Assembly (NCBI RefSeq): GCF_006494365.1
Contig: NZ_VHIP01000003.1
Location: 186,001-250,000, forward strand
Source of the DNA: Aestuariibacter sp. GS-14
GTDB lineage: Bacteria > Pseudomonadota > Gammaproteobacteria > Enterobacterales > Alteromonadaceae
Length of the DNA: 64,000 nt
Direction of reading: 5' to 3'
Part shown: piece by piece, positions 47,527 to 55,480 of the stretch
How positions within the stretch are numbered: position 1 is the first letter of the stretch
Layout: every line of letters begins with the position of its first letter
Notes under the pieces: model-generated
Seen by the model: only the letters and a program-made list of their open reading frames with translations
The model's database searches: none
Told to the model about the DNA's origin: nothing
Made by a program: the position numbers and the translations under genes

Positions 47527-48960
47527 ATGAAATCACTTTGGCCTTGTGCATACGGCTTTCTGCTTCTCATTGTATTCAGCCATAAAACAACAGCACTTGA
47601 AACGGCTAACCAATCATCCTCTGATTATGCGTTTAAACAACGGGTATTACAAAGCAGTTCTGTTGCCGATGAATATGTAAAAAGTGGTTGGTTTACAGGT
47701 AATGTGCTCATAGCAGCCGATAATCTTCCCCTTTTTGAGCAATCCTACGGTTACGCTAATTTTGACAAACTACGGGCAAATGAGTCGTGCACACGTTTCA
47801 ATCTGGGGTCGATAGCAAAGATCTATACTGCGGTGCTGGTTTTACAGCAAGTAGAGGCGGACGCGTTGTCGCTGGACACCACTATTGCCGAATCAGGACT
47901 AAACATTGATCCTGATATTGCAGAAAAAGTCACCATTGCGCATTTACTAAAGCATAAGGCGGGCTTTAGAGATATTTTTGTTCCCGAGTACATGAATAAT
48001 CCTTTGCAATTCGATACGCTGGAAAAGAAGGTTGAACTGCTCAAGGGGAAGCCATTGTTATTTGAGCCGGGAACCGATTACCGTTATTCCAATTATGGTT
48101 ACATCCTTTTAGGGGCGATACTCGAAAAATTGACTGGTAAGTCGTTTAAAACGCAATTGGATGAGAATATCTTCTCGGTAATAGGGGCAACGCATACGTC
48201 GTTGCAAAGGAGAGAAGGGGATAAGTGCCAGTCTGAGCGCTATGTATTTTCTCTGGAGCAATCCCTGGAACCTACCGATTTCAGAGAGGTCTCAGGGCCT
48301 GACGGTGGTATAGAAGCAACGGCCACCGACGTTTACCGCTTTTTTCGGGCTGTATTTTTTACCGACCAGTTAGTAAACAGATCCAGTGGGTCGTTTAAGT
48401 GGTATTTTTCCGATGCAGCGCACTATGGTGCCTATGGCGGTGGTACAGGTGTGAGTGCGGCGGTTGAAGTACTTCGCGAGCGGCAACTTATCATTATTGT
48501 ATTGGCGAACAGCGACGAATTGGTGGCTGAACACATTTCCAACCGTATGATGTCGTTCATTCAACAGAAACCCGTCGCCGCTTTTCAGTTACCTGCAAAA
48601 CACTTCGTTTATCAACAGTACCTTGCGTTGAAGCCCGCCGAGTTTACACTGAGGTTTGCAGAACTATACAAAAATCGGGGTTATTCCGGGTTTATGGGGC
48701 GAGCGATTAACGAAGCGGGATTGTCTCTTGCCCGAGCCGGTCAATTTGACGCTGCAACAGACATCATTGGATTTCTACAGCATTTTTACCCTACTGCCCC
48801 CCAGGCGTTCGATAGCCTGGCGTATGTTTTTCATTTGAAAGGTGACGTTGCCGGCGCAAAAGATACGTTCAGACAGGCCCTTGCGTTATCAGCTGAGTTT
48901 AACAGCGATTACCATGAAACAAATTACGGTGTGGATTTGCAGACATTAAAAAACCGGTAA
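47527..48960 (+). CDS. Exported serine hydrolase (class C beta-lactamase/PBP-like) with C-terminal helices
   Basis: A 477-residue protein with an export signal (YGFLLLIVFSHKTTALE). Active-site motifs of the beta-lactamase-related family: nucleophile Ser95 with Lys98 (NLGSIAKIYTAV), YSN at 187-189 (YRYSNYGYILLG) and a HYGAYGGGTG segment in place of KTG. The C-terminal about 110 residues form TPR-like helices (NEAGLSLARAGQFDAATDII, KGDVAGAKDTFRQALAL). Such enzymes may be peptidases, esterases or D-amino-acid hydrolases; a true beta-lactamase is unlikely. AAGGAACG precedes the ATG. Confidence 0.83.
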   Translation: MKSLWPCAYGFLLLIVFSHKTTALETANQSSSDYAFKQRVLQSSSVADEYVKSGWFTGNVLIAADNLPLFEQSYGYANFDKLRANESCTRFNLGSIAKIYTAVLVLQQVEADALSLDTTIAESGLNIDPDIAEKVTIAHLLKHKAGFRDIFVPEYMNNPLQFDTLEKKVELLKGKPLLFEPGTDYRYSNYGYILLGAILEKLTGKSFKTQLDENIFSVIGATHTSLQRREGDKCQSERYVFSLEQSLEPTDFREVSGPDGGIEATATDVYRFFRAVFFTDQLVNRSSGSFKWYFSDAAHYGAYGGGTGVSAAVEVLRERQLIIIVLANSDELVAEHISNRMMSFIQQKPVAAFQLPAKHFVYQQYLALKPAEFTLRFAELYKNRGYSGFMGRAINEAGLSLARAGQFDAATDIIGFLQHFYPTAPQAFDSLAYVFHLKGDVAGAKDTFRQALALSAEFNSDYHETNYGVDLQTLKNR

Positions 48961-48974
48961 AAACCGGCTTTTTA
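48950..48974. terminator. Weak terminator between serine hydrolase and bcp
   Basis: A short CCGG / CCGG stem flanked by A and T tracts (AAAAAACCGGTAAAAACCGG then CTTTTT) sits between two convergent genes. One mismatch lies in the flanking A-T pairs. Confidence 0.45.
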
Positions 48975-48991
48975 GCGCTGTCAGAGGGTAA

Positions 48992-49456
48992 TCAGGCGTT
49001 TAAGTATTTCAGTATCACCAGGTGGTGATCTTTGGTCTTAAACGTGTCAAACACCTGCTCAATTTTACCCGTTTCATCAATTAAGAAACTAACGCGGTGG
49101 AGACCGTCAAACTCCCTGCCCATGAATTTCTTCGGGCCCCACACGCCGAATGCATCTGCAACAGCATGGTCTTCGTCAGACAACAAGGTAAAGTTGAGCT
49201 GTTCTTTTTCGATAAACTTAGGCAGACGTTTTACTGGATCAGGGCTGACACCAAGTACTTCTACATTGTGTTGTTTCAGTTCTTGCTGAATATCCCGCAA
49301 TCCTTGGGCTTGCACGGTACAACCGGGAGTCATCGCTTTAGGGTAGAAGTAAACCAATACTTTTTTACCTGCAAATGACGCCAAAGATATGCTGTCACCG
49401 TTTTGGTCTGGAAGTGTAAATGCTGGTGCGGGATTACCCGCAACTAGAGTTTTCAT
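48992..49456 (-). CDS. bcp: Thioredoxin-dependent peroxiredoxin Bcp, one-cysteine form
   Basis: A 154-residue AhpC/TSA-fold peroxidase that reduces alkyl and hydrogen peroxides. The peroxidatic Cys46 lies in YPKAMTPGCTVQAQGLRD. E. coli Bcp has a second cysteine five residues later (PGCTVQACGL); here that position is Gln51 and I find no other Cys, so it should act as a 1-Cys peroxiredoxin. NFTLLSDEDHAVADAFGVWG and FMGREFDGLHRVSFLID are typical. The start has AAGGAT upstream. It follows gcvR by 3 bp. Confidence 0.9.
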   Translation of the reverse strand: MKTLVAGNPAPAFTLPDQNGDSISLASFAGKKVLVYFYPKAMTPGCTVQAQGLRDIQQELKQHNVEVLGVSPDPVKRLPKFIEKEQLNFTLLSDEDHAVADAFGVWGPKKFMGREFDGLHRVSFLIDETGKIEQVFDTFKTKDHHLVILKYLNA

Positions 49457-49459
49457 GGT

Positions 49460-49993
49460 TTATCCTTTGTGTTTATCTACAATTTTGCCAGTGAGGTGTA
49501 ACACCTTACACAACAGCTCCAGACGATACTGGAACTCAGCTAAATGCACGTCGTCGGGAATATTAACAACCAGCTTGAAGCGCATCATTTTGTGTCCGGT
49601 GCTTTCATCTACTGCGGTAGTTTGCCTGAACGCACTGATGGCCACGTGCTGGTCGGCAAAGAATCGCGTAACGGCCAGTATCTGTCCCGGATTATCCACA
49701 CCATTGAATTCTACATCGTATAAATGGGTTAGATTTTGTTTGGTGTGTTCCCGAGTACGTTTCAGGATAGACAGCAGATCACGTCGCTGACACAGCTCAG
49801 GGATACTTAATTCGACCCGGGTTATCGCCGTGTGCGAACCTTCAATGATCATGGTCAAAGAAAACTCCTGCCCGTAAATGGCATGACGGCTGTCCAAAAT
49901 ATTGCATTCAGATTCGCTAACCAAGGTGGCAATATCACTGAGGATACCGGCCTGATCAGTCCCTAATATCACGGCGATTAATTGTTGTTTCAT
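49460..49993 (-). CDS. gcvR: Glycine cleavage system transcriptional repressor GcvR
   Basis: A 177-residue protein with two ACT domains, the first MKQQLIAVILGTDQAGILSD and the second around FNGVDNPGQILAVTRFFADQ. ILDSRHAIYGQEFSLTMIIE and EFQYRLELLCKVLHLTGKIV fit GcvR. In E. coli it represses the gcvTHP operon together with GcvA by binding glycine. It sits divergently from dapA and just before bcp, an order seen in E. coli. No gcv operon is in this window. Confidence 0.9.
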   Translation of the reverse strand: MKQQLIAVILGTDQAGILSDIATLVSESECNILDSRHAIYGQEFSLTMIIEGSHTAITRVELSIPELCQRRDLLSILKRTREHTKQNLTHLYDVEFNGVDNPGQILAVTRFFADQHVAISAFRQTTAVDESTGHKMMRFKLVVNIPDDVHLAEFQYRLELLCKVLHLTGKIVDKHKG

Positions 49994-50221
49994 AAACCCG
50001 ACTCACTCTATGGGGCGCAGATTCTATCATAGTACCCGGTAAAGTCGAACAGCCCCCTGAAGGATAAAAAACGATAGATATTCATCACATAGCTAGGTGT
50101 AAAAACCAGAATAGCCGGGGAACGGATAAATTAGCGCAATAATGGCTATTGAAATGCGGCAAATGCTTGTTTTTATGCGGTGTGACAATTACCATGTGCG
50201 CTCGAAAAAAGTGGAGAGATT

Positions 50222-51106
50222 ATGTTTACCGGTAGTTACGTTGCACTAGTTACACCGATGCATGACAACGGCAAGATCGATTACGAGGCGTTACATGCAC
50301 TGGTTGAGTTTCATATCCAGGCGGGCACACATGGTATTGTATCTGTGGGCACCACAGGTGAATCCGCTACTCTGCCATTTGACGAACATATTGAAGTAGT
50401 GAAACAAACGGTAGCCGCTGCTGCTGGCAGAACCAAAGTTATTGCCGGAAGTGGCGCCAACTCCACTGACGAAGCCATATTCCTGAGTGAGCAAATGGCC
50501 GGCTTGGGCATAGATGGTTTTTTAAGTGTGGTACCTTATTACAATAAACCACAGCAAAAAGGCATGATTGCGCATTTTAACGCGATCGCCGATGCAACCG
50601 ATATCCCGGTTATTTTGTACAACGTGCCAGGGCGCACTGTAGCCGACATGTTACCCGAAACCGTAGCGGAACTGGCAAAGCATAAAAATATCGTTGGTTT
50701 AAAAGACGCTACCGGCAGTATTGAACGCTTGAAAGCCACTCAGGCACTGGTAGATAAAGACTTTGTTTTATTAAGTGGCGATGACGGTACGTCAGCAGAA
50801 TTTTTATGTGAAGGCGGTCACGGTGTTATTTCAGTGACAGCGAATATTGTGCCTAAAGCCATCGCGCAGATGTGCGAAGCAGCTTTGGCAGGTGATTACG
50901 CGCGTTGTAACGCCATTAATGCCAGTATTGAAAAACTGCATTCCGCGTTGTTTATTGAGCCGAATCCAGTGATGCCAAAATGGGCATTGTTCAAAATGGG
51001 CATGATGAAAAGCCCGTTTTTGCGATTACCGATGGTTTTACCGGAACTTACGAGCCAAAAAAGCATCGAAGAGTTATTAGTTGAATACGCCATCATTTCT
51101 GAATAA
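50222..51106 (+). CDS. dapA: 4-Hydroxy-tetrahydrodipicolinate synthase
   Basis: A 294-residue TIM-barrel aldolase that condenses pyruvate with aspartate semialdehyde, the first committed step of lysine and diaminopimelate synthesis. The Schiff-base Lys161 (NIVGLKDATGS), catalytic Tyr133 (PVILYNVPGRT) and substrate loop SVGTTGESATL (Thr44, Thr45) are intact. GGAGAG before ATG supports the start. It begins the dapA-bamC-purC run, with 9 bp to bamC. A possible promoter TTGTTT/TACCAT (50167-50195) lies upstream. Confidence 0.96.
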   Translation: MFTGSYVALVTPMHDNGKIDYEALHALVEFHIQAGTHGIVSVGTTGESATLPFDEHIEVVKQTVAAAAGRTKVIAGSGANSTDEAIFLSEQMAGLGIDGFLSVVPYYNKPQQKGMIAHFNAIADATDIPVILYNVPGRTVADMLPETVAELAKHKNIVGLKDATGSIERLKATQALVDKDFVLLSGDDGTSAEFLCEGGHGVISVTANIVPKAIAQMCEAALAGDYARCNAINASIEKLHSALFIEPNPVMPKWALFKMGMMKSPFLRLPMVLPELTSQKSIEELLVEYAIISE

Positions 51107-51115
51107 GAGATAATT

Positions 51116-52222
51116 ATGAATAAAAAACTGGCTCTGGTGAGCAGTATTGCCAGCCTTGTTCTGACTGCTTGTGCTTCACAACAGGAACGCGTGACCGCGT
51201 CCGGAAGCTACGCTTACGTAAAAGCCGCTGAGCGCACCCACCTGCAGGTACCCGCAGACCTGGATTCACCAGAATTTAGTAACGATTTTGATATTCCCGC
51301 AGTGAATCAGCCTGAAAGCGAACAATTAATTGGTCGCAACCTGGAAGTTATTCCGCCATCACTGGTTATTCCTTTGGTCTCAGGTTCTCATGTGCAGGAA
51401 GGCTCTAAAGGGGCCACTGTGTTGTTGGATCAGGTAAAAGAGAGCGAAACACTTGATAAAACTATCTGGAATTCGTTGATTGGGTATCTGGAAGATCGCA
51501 ATGTGGCAGTTGAGAACTTCGACCCTGCCACAGGGAAACTGGTTACCGGTTGGATGGTGTTAAACCCCAGCGAAGAAGAGAGTGGTTGGTTTGACTGGTC
51601 TTCATCTGATACCGAAACGCCAGCTAAGGGCCAGTATCAGTTTTCGCTGGATATTAAACCCCACGGCAGAACCGCGCAGTTAACCGTGTCATTACTCGAT
51701 TTTAAACAGGGTACTACCGGATTAGGCGAATTAACGACTATGCAACGTCGTCGTGATGAAGTTGCTCTGTTGAACCGGGTTATTGGTCATTATGAATACC
51801 TCAATCAACTCGAAACCAATCAGCGTATTGCTCTGATTCGCCAGGGCCTAAATATGGAAATGGGTTTCGATGCCGACGGTAATCCAGCGTTTGTAGTCGA
51901 TTCAAAATACGACATAGCGTGGCCGCGTATTCAGTTGGTATTACGTAAATTGGGCTTTAACGTGAAAGACCTTGATAAATCAAATGGTCTAATTTTTGTT
52001 CAGTACACTGATGAAAACGTGAGCTGGTGGAAGAATGTGTTTTCATCAGACAAGTCTCAGCTACTGGATTACGACGAATATCGCTTAAAAATTACTAATC
52101 TGGGCGAGAAAACGTCAATTACGTTTATGAATAACGAGAGTGAACCATTTGATGCTAAAATGGTAACCAAGCTGTTCAAACCTTTTGAACAAGTAATGAC
52201 TGAAGACGGCCTAGACATTTAA
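51116..52222 (+). CDS. bamC: Outer-membrane assembly lipoprotein BamC
   Basis: A 368-residue lipoprotein of the BAM beta-barrel assembly complex. The lipobox is VLTAC with Cys19. The unstructured N-terminal segment (about 20-95) carries the BamC signature [20 protein letters not shown] that binds BamD. Two helix-grip domains follow, ending with EDGLDI. Position between dapA and purC matches E. coli (nlpB). The start is 9 bp after the dapA stop, so it is translated from the same message. Confidence 0.92.
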   Translation: MNKKLALVSSIASLVLTACASQQERVTASGSYAYVKAAERTHLQVPADLDSPEFSNDFDIPAVNQPESEQLIGRNLEVIPPSLVIPLVSGSHVQEGSKGATVLLDQVKESETLDKTIWNSLIGYLEDRNVAVENFDPATGKLVTGWMVLNPSEEESGWFDWSSSDTETPAKGQYQFSLDIKPHGRTAQLTVSLLDFKQGTTGLGELTTMQRRRDEVALLNRVIGHYEYLNQLETNQRIALIRQGLNMEMGFDADGNPAFVVDSKYDIAWPRIQLVLRKLGFNVKDLDKSNGLIFVQYTDENVSWWKNVFSSDKSQLLDYDEYRLKITNLGEKTSITFMNNESEPFDAKMVTKLFKPFEQVMTEDGLDI

Positions 52223-52236
52223 CTAAGAGACACACA

Positions 52237-52950
52237 ATGGAAAAACGCGAAGAGCTTTATCGTGGTAAAGCCAAAACTGTATACCTGACCGATGACAGCA
52301 ACAAGCTGATTTTGTATTTCCGCAATGACACATCGGCGTTTGATGGCCAGAAAATTGAACAGCTGGATCGCAAGGGCGAAGTAAACAATAAGTTTAACCA
52401 CTTCATCATGAACAAACTTGAAGAAGCAGGTATTGCCACACAGGTTGAAGCGTTATTGTCGGACACCGAGTCGTTGGTTAAAAAACTGAAGATGATCCCG
52501 GTAGAATGCGTAGTTCGTAACGTAGCAGCAGGTTCTCTGGTGCGTCGTTTAGGCGTTGAGGAAGGTAAATTACTGGATCCGCCTTTGTTTGAATTCTTCC
52601 TGAAAAACGACGCGCTGCACGATCCAATGGTAAATGATTACCACATTGTGTCGTTTGGTTGGGCAACGGAAGCTCAGATTGCTCGCATGAAAGAACTAAC
52701 GTTTGCAGTAAACAATGTACTGAAAGCCTTGTTTGATGAAGCAGGCATGATCCTGGTGGATTACAAACTGGAATTTGGTGTTGATTCTGCCGGTAACATT
52801 GTCTTGGGCGATGAATTCACGCCAGATGGCTGTCGCTTATGGGATAAAGAAACCCGTAAAAAGATGGATAAAGACCGTTTCCGTCAGGGCTTAGGTTCAG
52901 TAGTGGAAACTTATATTGAAGTAGCAGAGCGTTTAGGCTTGTCACTTTAA
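52237..52950 (+). CDS. purC: SAICAR synthetase
   Basis: A 237-residue enzyme of purine synthesis, joining CAIR and aspartate with ATP. Motifs present: [56 protein letters not shown], and the aspartate site [20 protein letters not shown] with [12 protein letters not shown]. It follows bamC by 14 bp. A strong terminator closes the operon. Confidence 0.95.
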   Translation: MEKREELYRGKAKTVYLTDDSNKLILYFRNDTSAFDGQKIEQLDRKGEVNNKFNHFIMNKLEEAGIATQVEALLSDTESLVKKLKMIPVECVVRNVAAGSLVRRLGVEEGKLLDPPLFEFFLKNDALHDPMVNDYHIVSFGWATEAQIARMKELTFAVNNVLKALFDEAGMILVDYKLEFGVDSAGNIVLGDEFTPDGCRLWDKETRKKMDKDRFRQGLGSVVETYIEVAERLGLSL

Positions 52951-52972
52951 TCATTAAACGAATATTATGTTG

Positions 52973-53000
52973 AAATACCCGCCTATGCGGGTATTTTTTT
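52973..53000 (+). terminator. Rho-independent terminator after purC
   Basis: A 10-bp perfect stem AAATACCCGC / GCGGGTATTT with loop CTAT, continued by TTTT. Confidence 0.92.
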
Positions 53001-53033
53001 GTCTGTGTGTTCCAGAAATAAAGGACAACTTAC

Positions 53034-53885
53034 GTGACTAGGTTAAAACTAATTGTACTGGCATCACTCGCCATGTTTGCGTTTGCTGCCAATTCACTGT
53101 TGTGTCGTATGGCACTGGTGGAAACCAGTATCGATCCGGCTAGTTTTACTGCCTGGCGGTTAGTAAGTGGCGCTATCACGTTGCTGGTGATCGTTGCTGT
53201 TACACAGTCATCGCTGCCCCGGCGCGGGAACTGGCTCATGGCGTTGGCCCTGTTCATTTACGCTGGCGCGTTTTCGTTTGCATACATAACGATGACAGCC
53301 GGGGCGGGGGCCTTAGTATTATTTGGCTCAGTGCAGATCACTATGTTGTTGTGGGGTATTTTTCAAGGTGAACGGCTGACGGCAATACAATGGTTTGGTT
53401 TCGCTCTGGCTGTTACCGGGCTAATAATGTTGCTATTGCCGAACAGTGCAGTGCCAGCACTTGGTAGTGCGCTTTTAATGGCACTTGCAGGTATTGCGTG
53501 GGGCGGCTATTCCGTAATGGGAAAACAAGCAGGCGCACCCACAGACGCGACCGCTGGCAATTTTTTAAGAGCTGCGCCGATGGCATTGGTACTTTTACTG
53601 ATGTTTGTACCGGATTTATCTTATAGCTTTTCATCTACCACAGGGATAGGTTATGCCGTTGCTTCAGGCGCGTTGGCATCTGGTGTAGGTTATGCCATTT
53701 GGTACGCGGTATTACCGCATATGCCGGCTTTAAAAGCGGCTACCATTCAATTGTCGGTGCCAGTGATAGCCATGCTCATGGGATGGGGCGTGTTACAGGA
53801 GGCGATTACGTACCGAATGGTGTTTAGTGCCTTGTGTGTGTTGGGAGGGATCGCGTTAGTTTTATGGGTAAAGGCGCAGCGTTAG
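53034..53885 (+). CDS. EamA-family (DMT superfamily) transporter
   Basis: A 283-residue protein with ten predicted membrane helices in two EamA repeats. Family segments: LAMFAFAANSLLCRMALV, DPASFTAWRLVSGAITLL, and the second repeat GSALLMALAGIAWGGYSVMG with ASGVGYAIWYAVLPHM. EamA proteins export or import amino acids and other small metabolites; I cannot name the substrate. The GTG start at 53034 has AAGGA (53020-53024) upstream. It has its own transcription unit after the purC terminator. Confidence 0.88.
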   Translation: MTRLKLIVLASLAMFAFAANSLLCRMALVETSIDPASFTAWRLVSGAITLLVIVAVTQSSLPRRGNWLMALALFIYAGAFSFAYITMTAGAGALVLFGSVQITMLLWGIFQGERLTAIQWFGFALAVTGLIMLLLPNSAVPALGSALLMALAGIAWGGYSVMGKQAGAPTDATAGNFLRAAPMALVLLLMFVPDLSYSFSSTTGIGYAVASGALASGVGYAIWYAVLPHMPALKAATIQLSVPVIAMLMGWGVLQEAITYRMVFSALCVLGGIALVLWVKAQR

Positions 53886-53998
53886 TTGCTTAAACAGTAT
53901 CTATAGCTAATATATTTCAAAGGTTTGTATCATTGTTGTTGATTAATAACGCTTGTTGCTGACTGAGTAAACTTCTATACGAATGGTTATAACAACAT

Positions 53999-54283
53999 TC
54001 AGAATGCTATTTTTATCGTGATATCTGAGATAGGTTTACAACAACAGGGCAGGATTTCGTCGTCGTCGATGAAGGCGAGGGGATCAGTAGTATAATCTAC
54101 TTCCCCAGACAGGATTTTGGTTCGGCAAGCACCACAAAACCCTTCCCGACAATGAAATTGTACGTCAATGTTATGTGATTCCAGGGTTTCTAATAGCGTT
54201 TTGTTGGCTTGCGAGGTGATTGTCACCTTTTGTGACACCGTATCGATAACATCGATACGGTGATCATCGTCCTTGTTGGTCAT
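53999..54283 (-). CDS. yfaE: 2Fe-2S ferredoxin maintaining ribonucleotide reductase (YfaE)
   Basis: A 94-residue plant-type ferredoxin. The [2Fe-2S] ligands are in HCREGFCGACRTKIL and the last in LPCCCKPISD. In E. coli YfaE keeps the diferric-tyrosyl cofactor of NrdB assembled. The gene follows nrdB by 3 bp, the same order as in E. coli. A perfect 12-bp inverted repeat lies at its 5' coding end (54236-54262), which could fold in the message. Confidence 0.92.
   Translation of the reverse strand: MTNKDDDHRIDVIDTVSQKVTITSQANKTLLETLESHNIDVQFHCREGFCGACRTKILSGEVDYTTDPLAFIDDDEILPCCCKPISDITIKIAF
54236..54262. repeat. 12-bp perfect inverted repeat in the yfaE 5' coding region
   Basis: The arms CACCGTATCGAT and ATCGATACGGTG are separated by AAC. 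It starts about 20 bp into the coding sequence and would form a stable hairpin near the ribosome entry site of yfaE mRNA. Confidence 0.7.
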
Positions 54284-54286
54284 TCC

Positions 54287-55417
54287 TTATAATTCGAAGT
54301 CCGCGAAATCATCTTCACTCACAGAAGAATCAATCTGACCAACCAGGTAAGAACTTATTTCCGACTCTTGTGGTGCAACCTGAACGTTGTCTGATACCAG
54401 ATAGTTGTTCATCCATGGCAGTGGGTTGCTGGTCACCTCAAACGGCGTGCCCATACCTATGGCTGACATGCGTTGATTCGCAATGTACTCAACGTACTGA
54501 CACAAAATTTCTTTGTTTAAACCAATCATTGAGCCGTGTTGGAATAAATATTCTGCCCACTGTTTTTCTTGTTCCACTGCTTTGAGGAAGATAGCCTGGG
54601 CTTCGTCCTGACATTCAACGGCAATCTCAGCCATTTCCGAGTCGTCTTTGCCTTTTGCCCACAAATTCAGAATATGCTGAGTAGAGGTAAGGTGCAGGTT
54701 TTCATCACGGGCAATCAAACGAATAATTTTGGAATTACCTTCCATTAGCTCGCGTTCAGCAAAGGCAAATGTGCAGGCAAACGACACATAGAAGCGAATA
54801 GCTTCAAGTGCGTTAACTGAGTTCATACACAGGTAAAGCTTCTTTTTAAGCTCACGCATAGAAACCACGTAGGGTTCGCCATCGAGCGTATAAGTACCTT
54901 CGCCTTGGGTTTGCCAAAGCTGCGTTGCGTATATTAAATCGTCGTAGTAGCGGGAGATATCGGTTGCACGGCGCTTGATTTCATCATTTTCTACGATGTC
55001 TTCAAATATCTCGCTTGGATCTACAAATAAGTTGCGCAAAATATGGGTGTACGAGCGCGAATGAATGGTCTCAAAAAACGACCAGGTCTCAACCCAGGTT
55101 TCCAGTTCAGGAATGGAAATAATTGGTAAAAATGCGATATTTGGACTGCGCCCCTGAACAGAGTCCAGCAAAGTCTGGTATTTCAAATTAGAAATGAAAA
55201 TGTGCTTTTCAGGATCGCTTAGTTTTTGAAAATCAACACGGTCACGGCTTACGTCCACCTCTTCAGGTCGCCAGAAAAAGCTGATCTGCTTTTCGATGAG
55301 CTTTTCAAAAATGGAATGTTTCTGCTGGTCATAGCGGGCAACGTTTACCGGCTTGCCGAAAAACATAGGTTCTTCAAGCTGGTTGGTTTTTTCCTGATTA
55401 AAGGTGGTGTATTTCAT
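54287..55417 (-). CDS. nrdB: Class Ia ribonucleotide reductase beta subunit
   Basis: A 376-residue R2 subunit carrying the diiron-tyrosyl radical cofactor. The radical Tyr lies in [11 protein letters not shown] (Tyr122 in E. coli). Iron ligands come from [22 protein letters not shown] Asp/Glu/His and [13 protein letters not shown] with [12 protein letters not shown]. The C-terminal peptide DFADFEL docks to NrdA. Start ATG 55417 ([10 protein letters not shown]) aligns with E. coli; an upstream ATG at 55429 is less likely. It follows nrdA by 63 bp, which contain an attenuator-like hairpin. Confidence 0.96.
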   Translation of the reverse strand: MKYTTFNQEKTNQLEEPMFFGKPVNVARYDQQKHSIFEKLIEKQISFFWRPEEVDVSRDRVDFQKLSDPEKHIFISNLKYQTLLDSVQGRSPNIAFLPIISIPELETWVETWSFFETIHSRSYTHILRNLFVDPSEIFEDIVENDEIKRRATDISRYYDDLIYATQLWQTQGEGTYTLDGEPYVVSMRELKKKLYLCMNSVNALEAIRFYVSFACTFAFAERELMEGNSKIIRLIARDENLHLTSTQHILNLWAKGKDDSEMAEIAVECQDEAQAIFLKAVEQEKQWAEYLFQHGSMIGLNKEILCQYVEYIANQRMSAIGMGTPFEVTSNPLPWMNNYLVSDNVQVAPQESEISSYLVGQIDSSVSEDDFADFEL

Positions 55418-55440
55418 AGTTCCAATCACTTCACTAGCGC

Positions 55441-55468
55441 AAAAAATCGCCCGACATCTTAGCCGGGC
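55441..55468 (-). terminator. Attenuator-like hairpin between nrdA and nrdB
   Basis: On the minus strand a 7-bp stem GCCCGGC / GTCGGGC (one G-T pair, loop TAAGAT) is followed by GATTTTTT. It could reduce read-through into nrdB or protect the nrdA 3' end. Confidence 0.5.
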
Positions 55469-55480
55469 ATTATTTTTATT

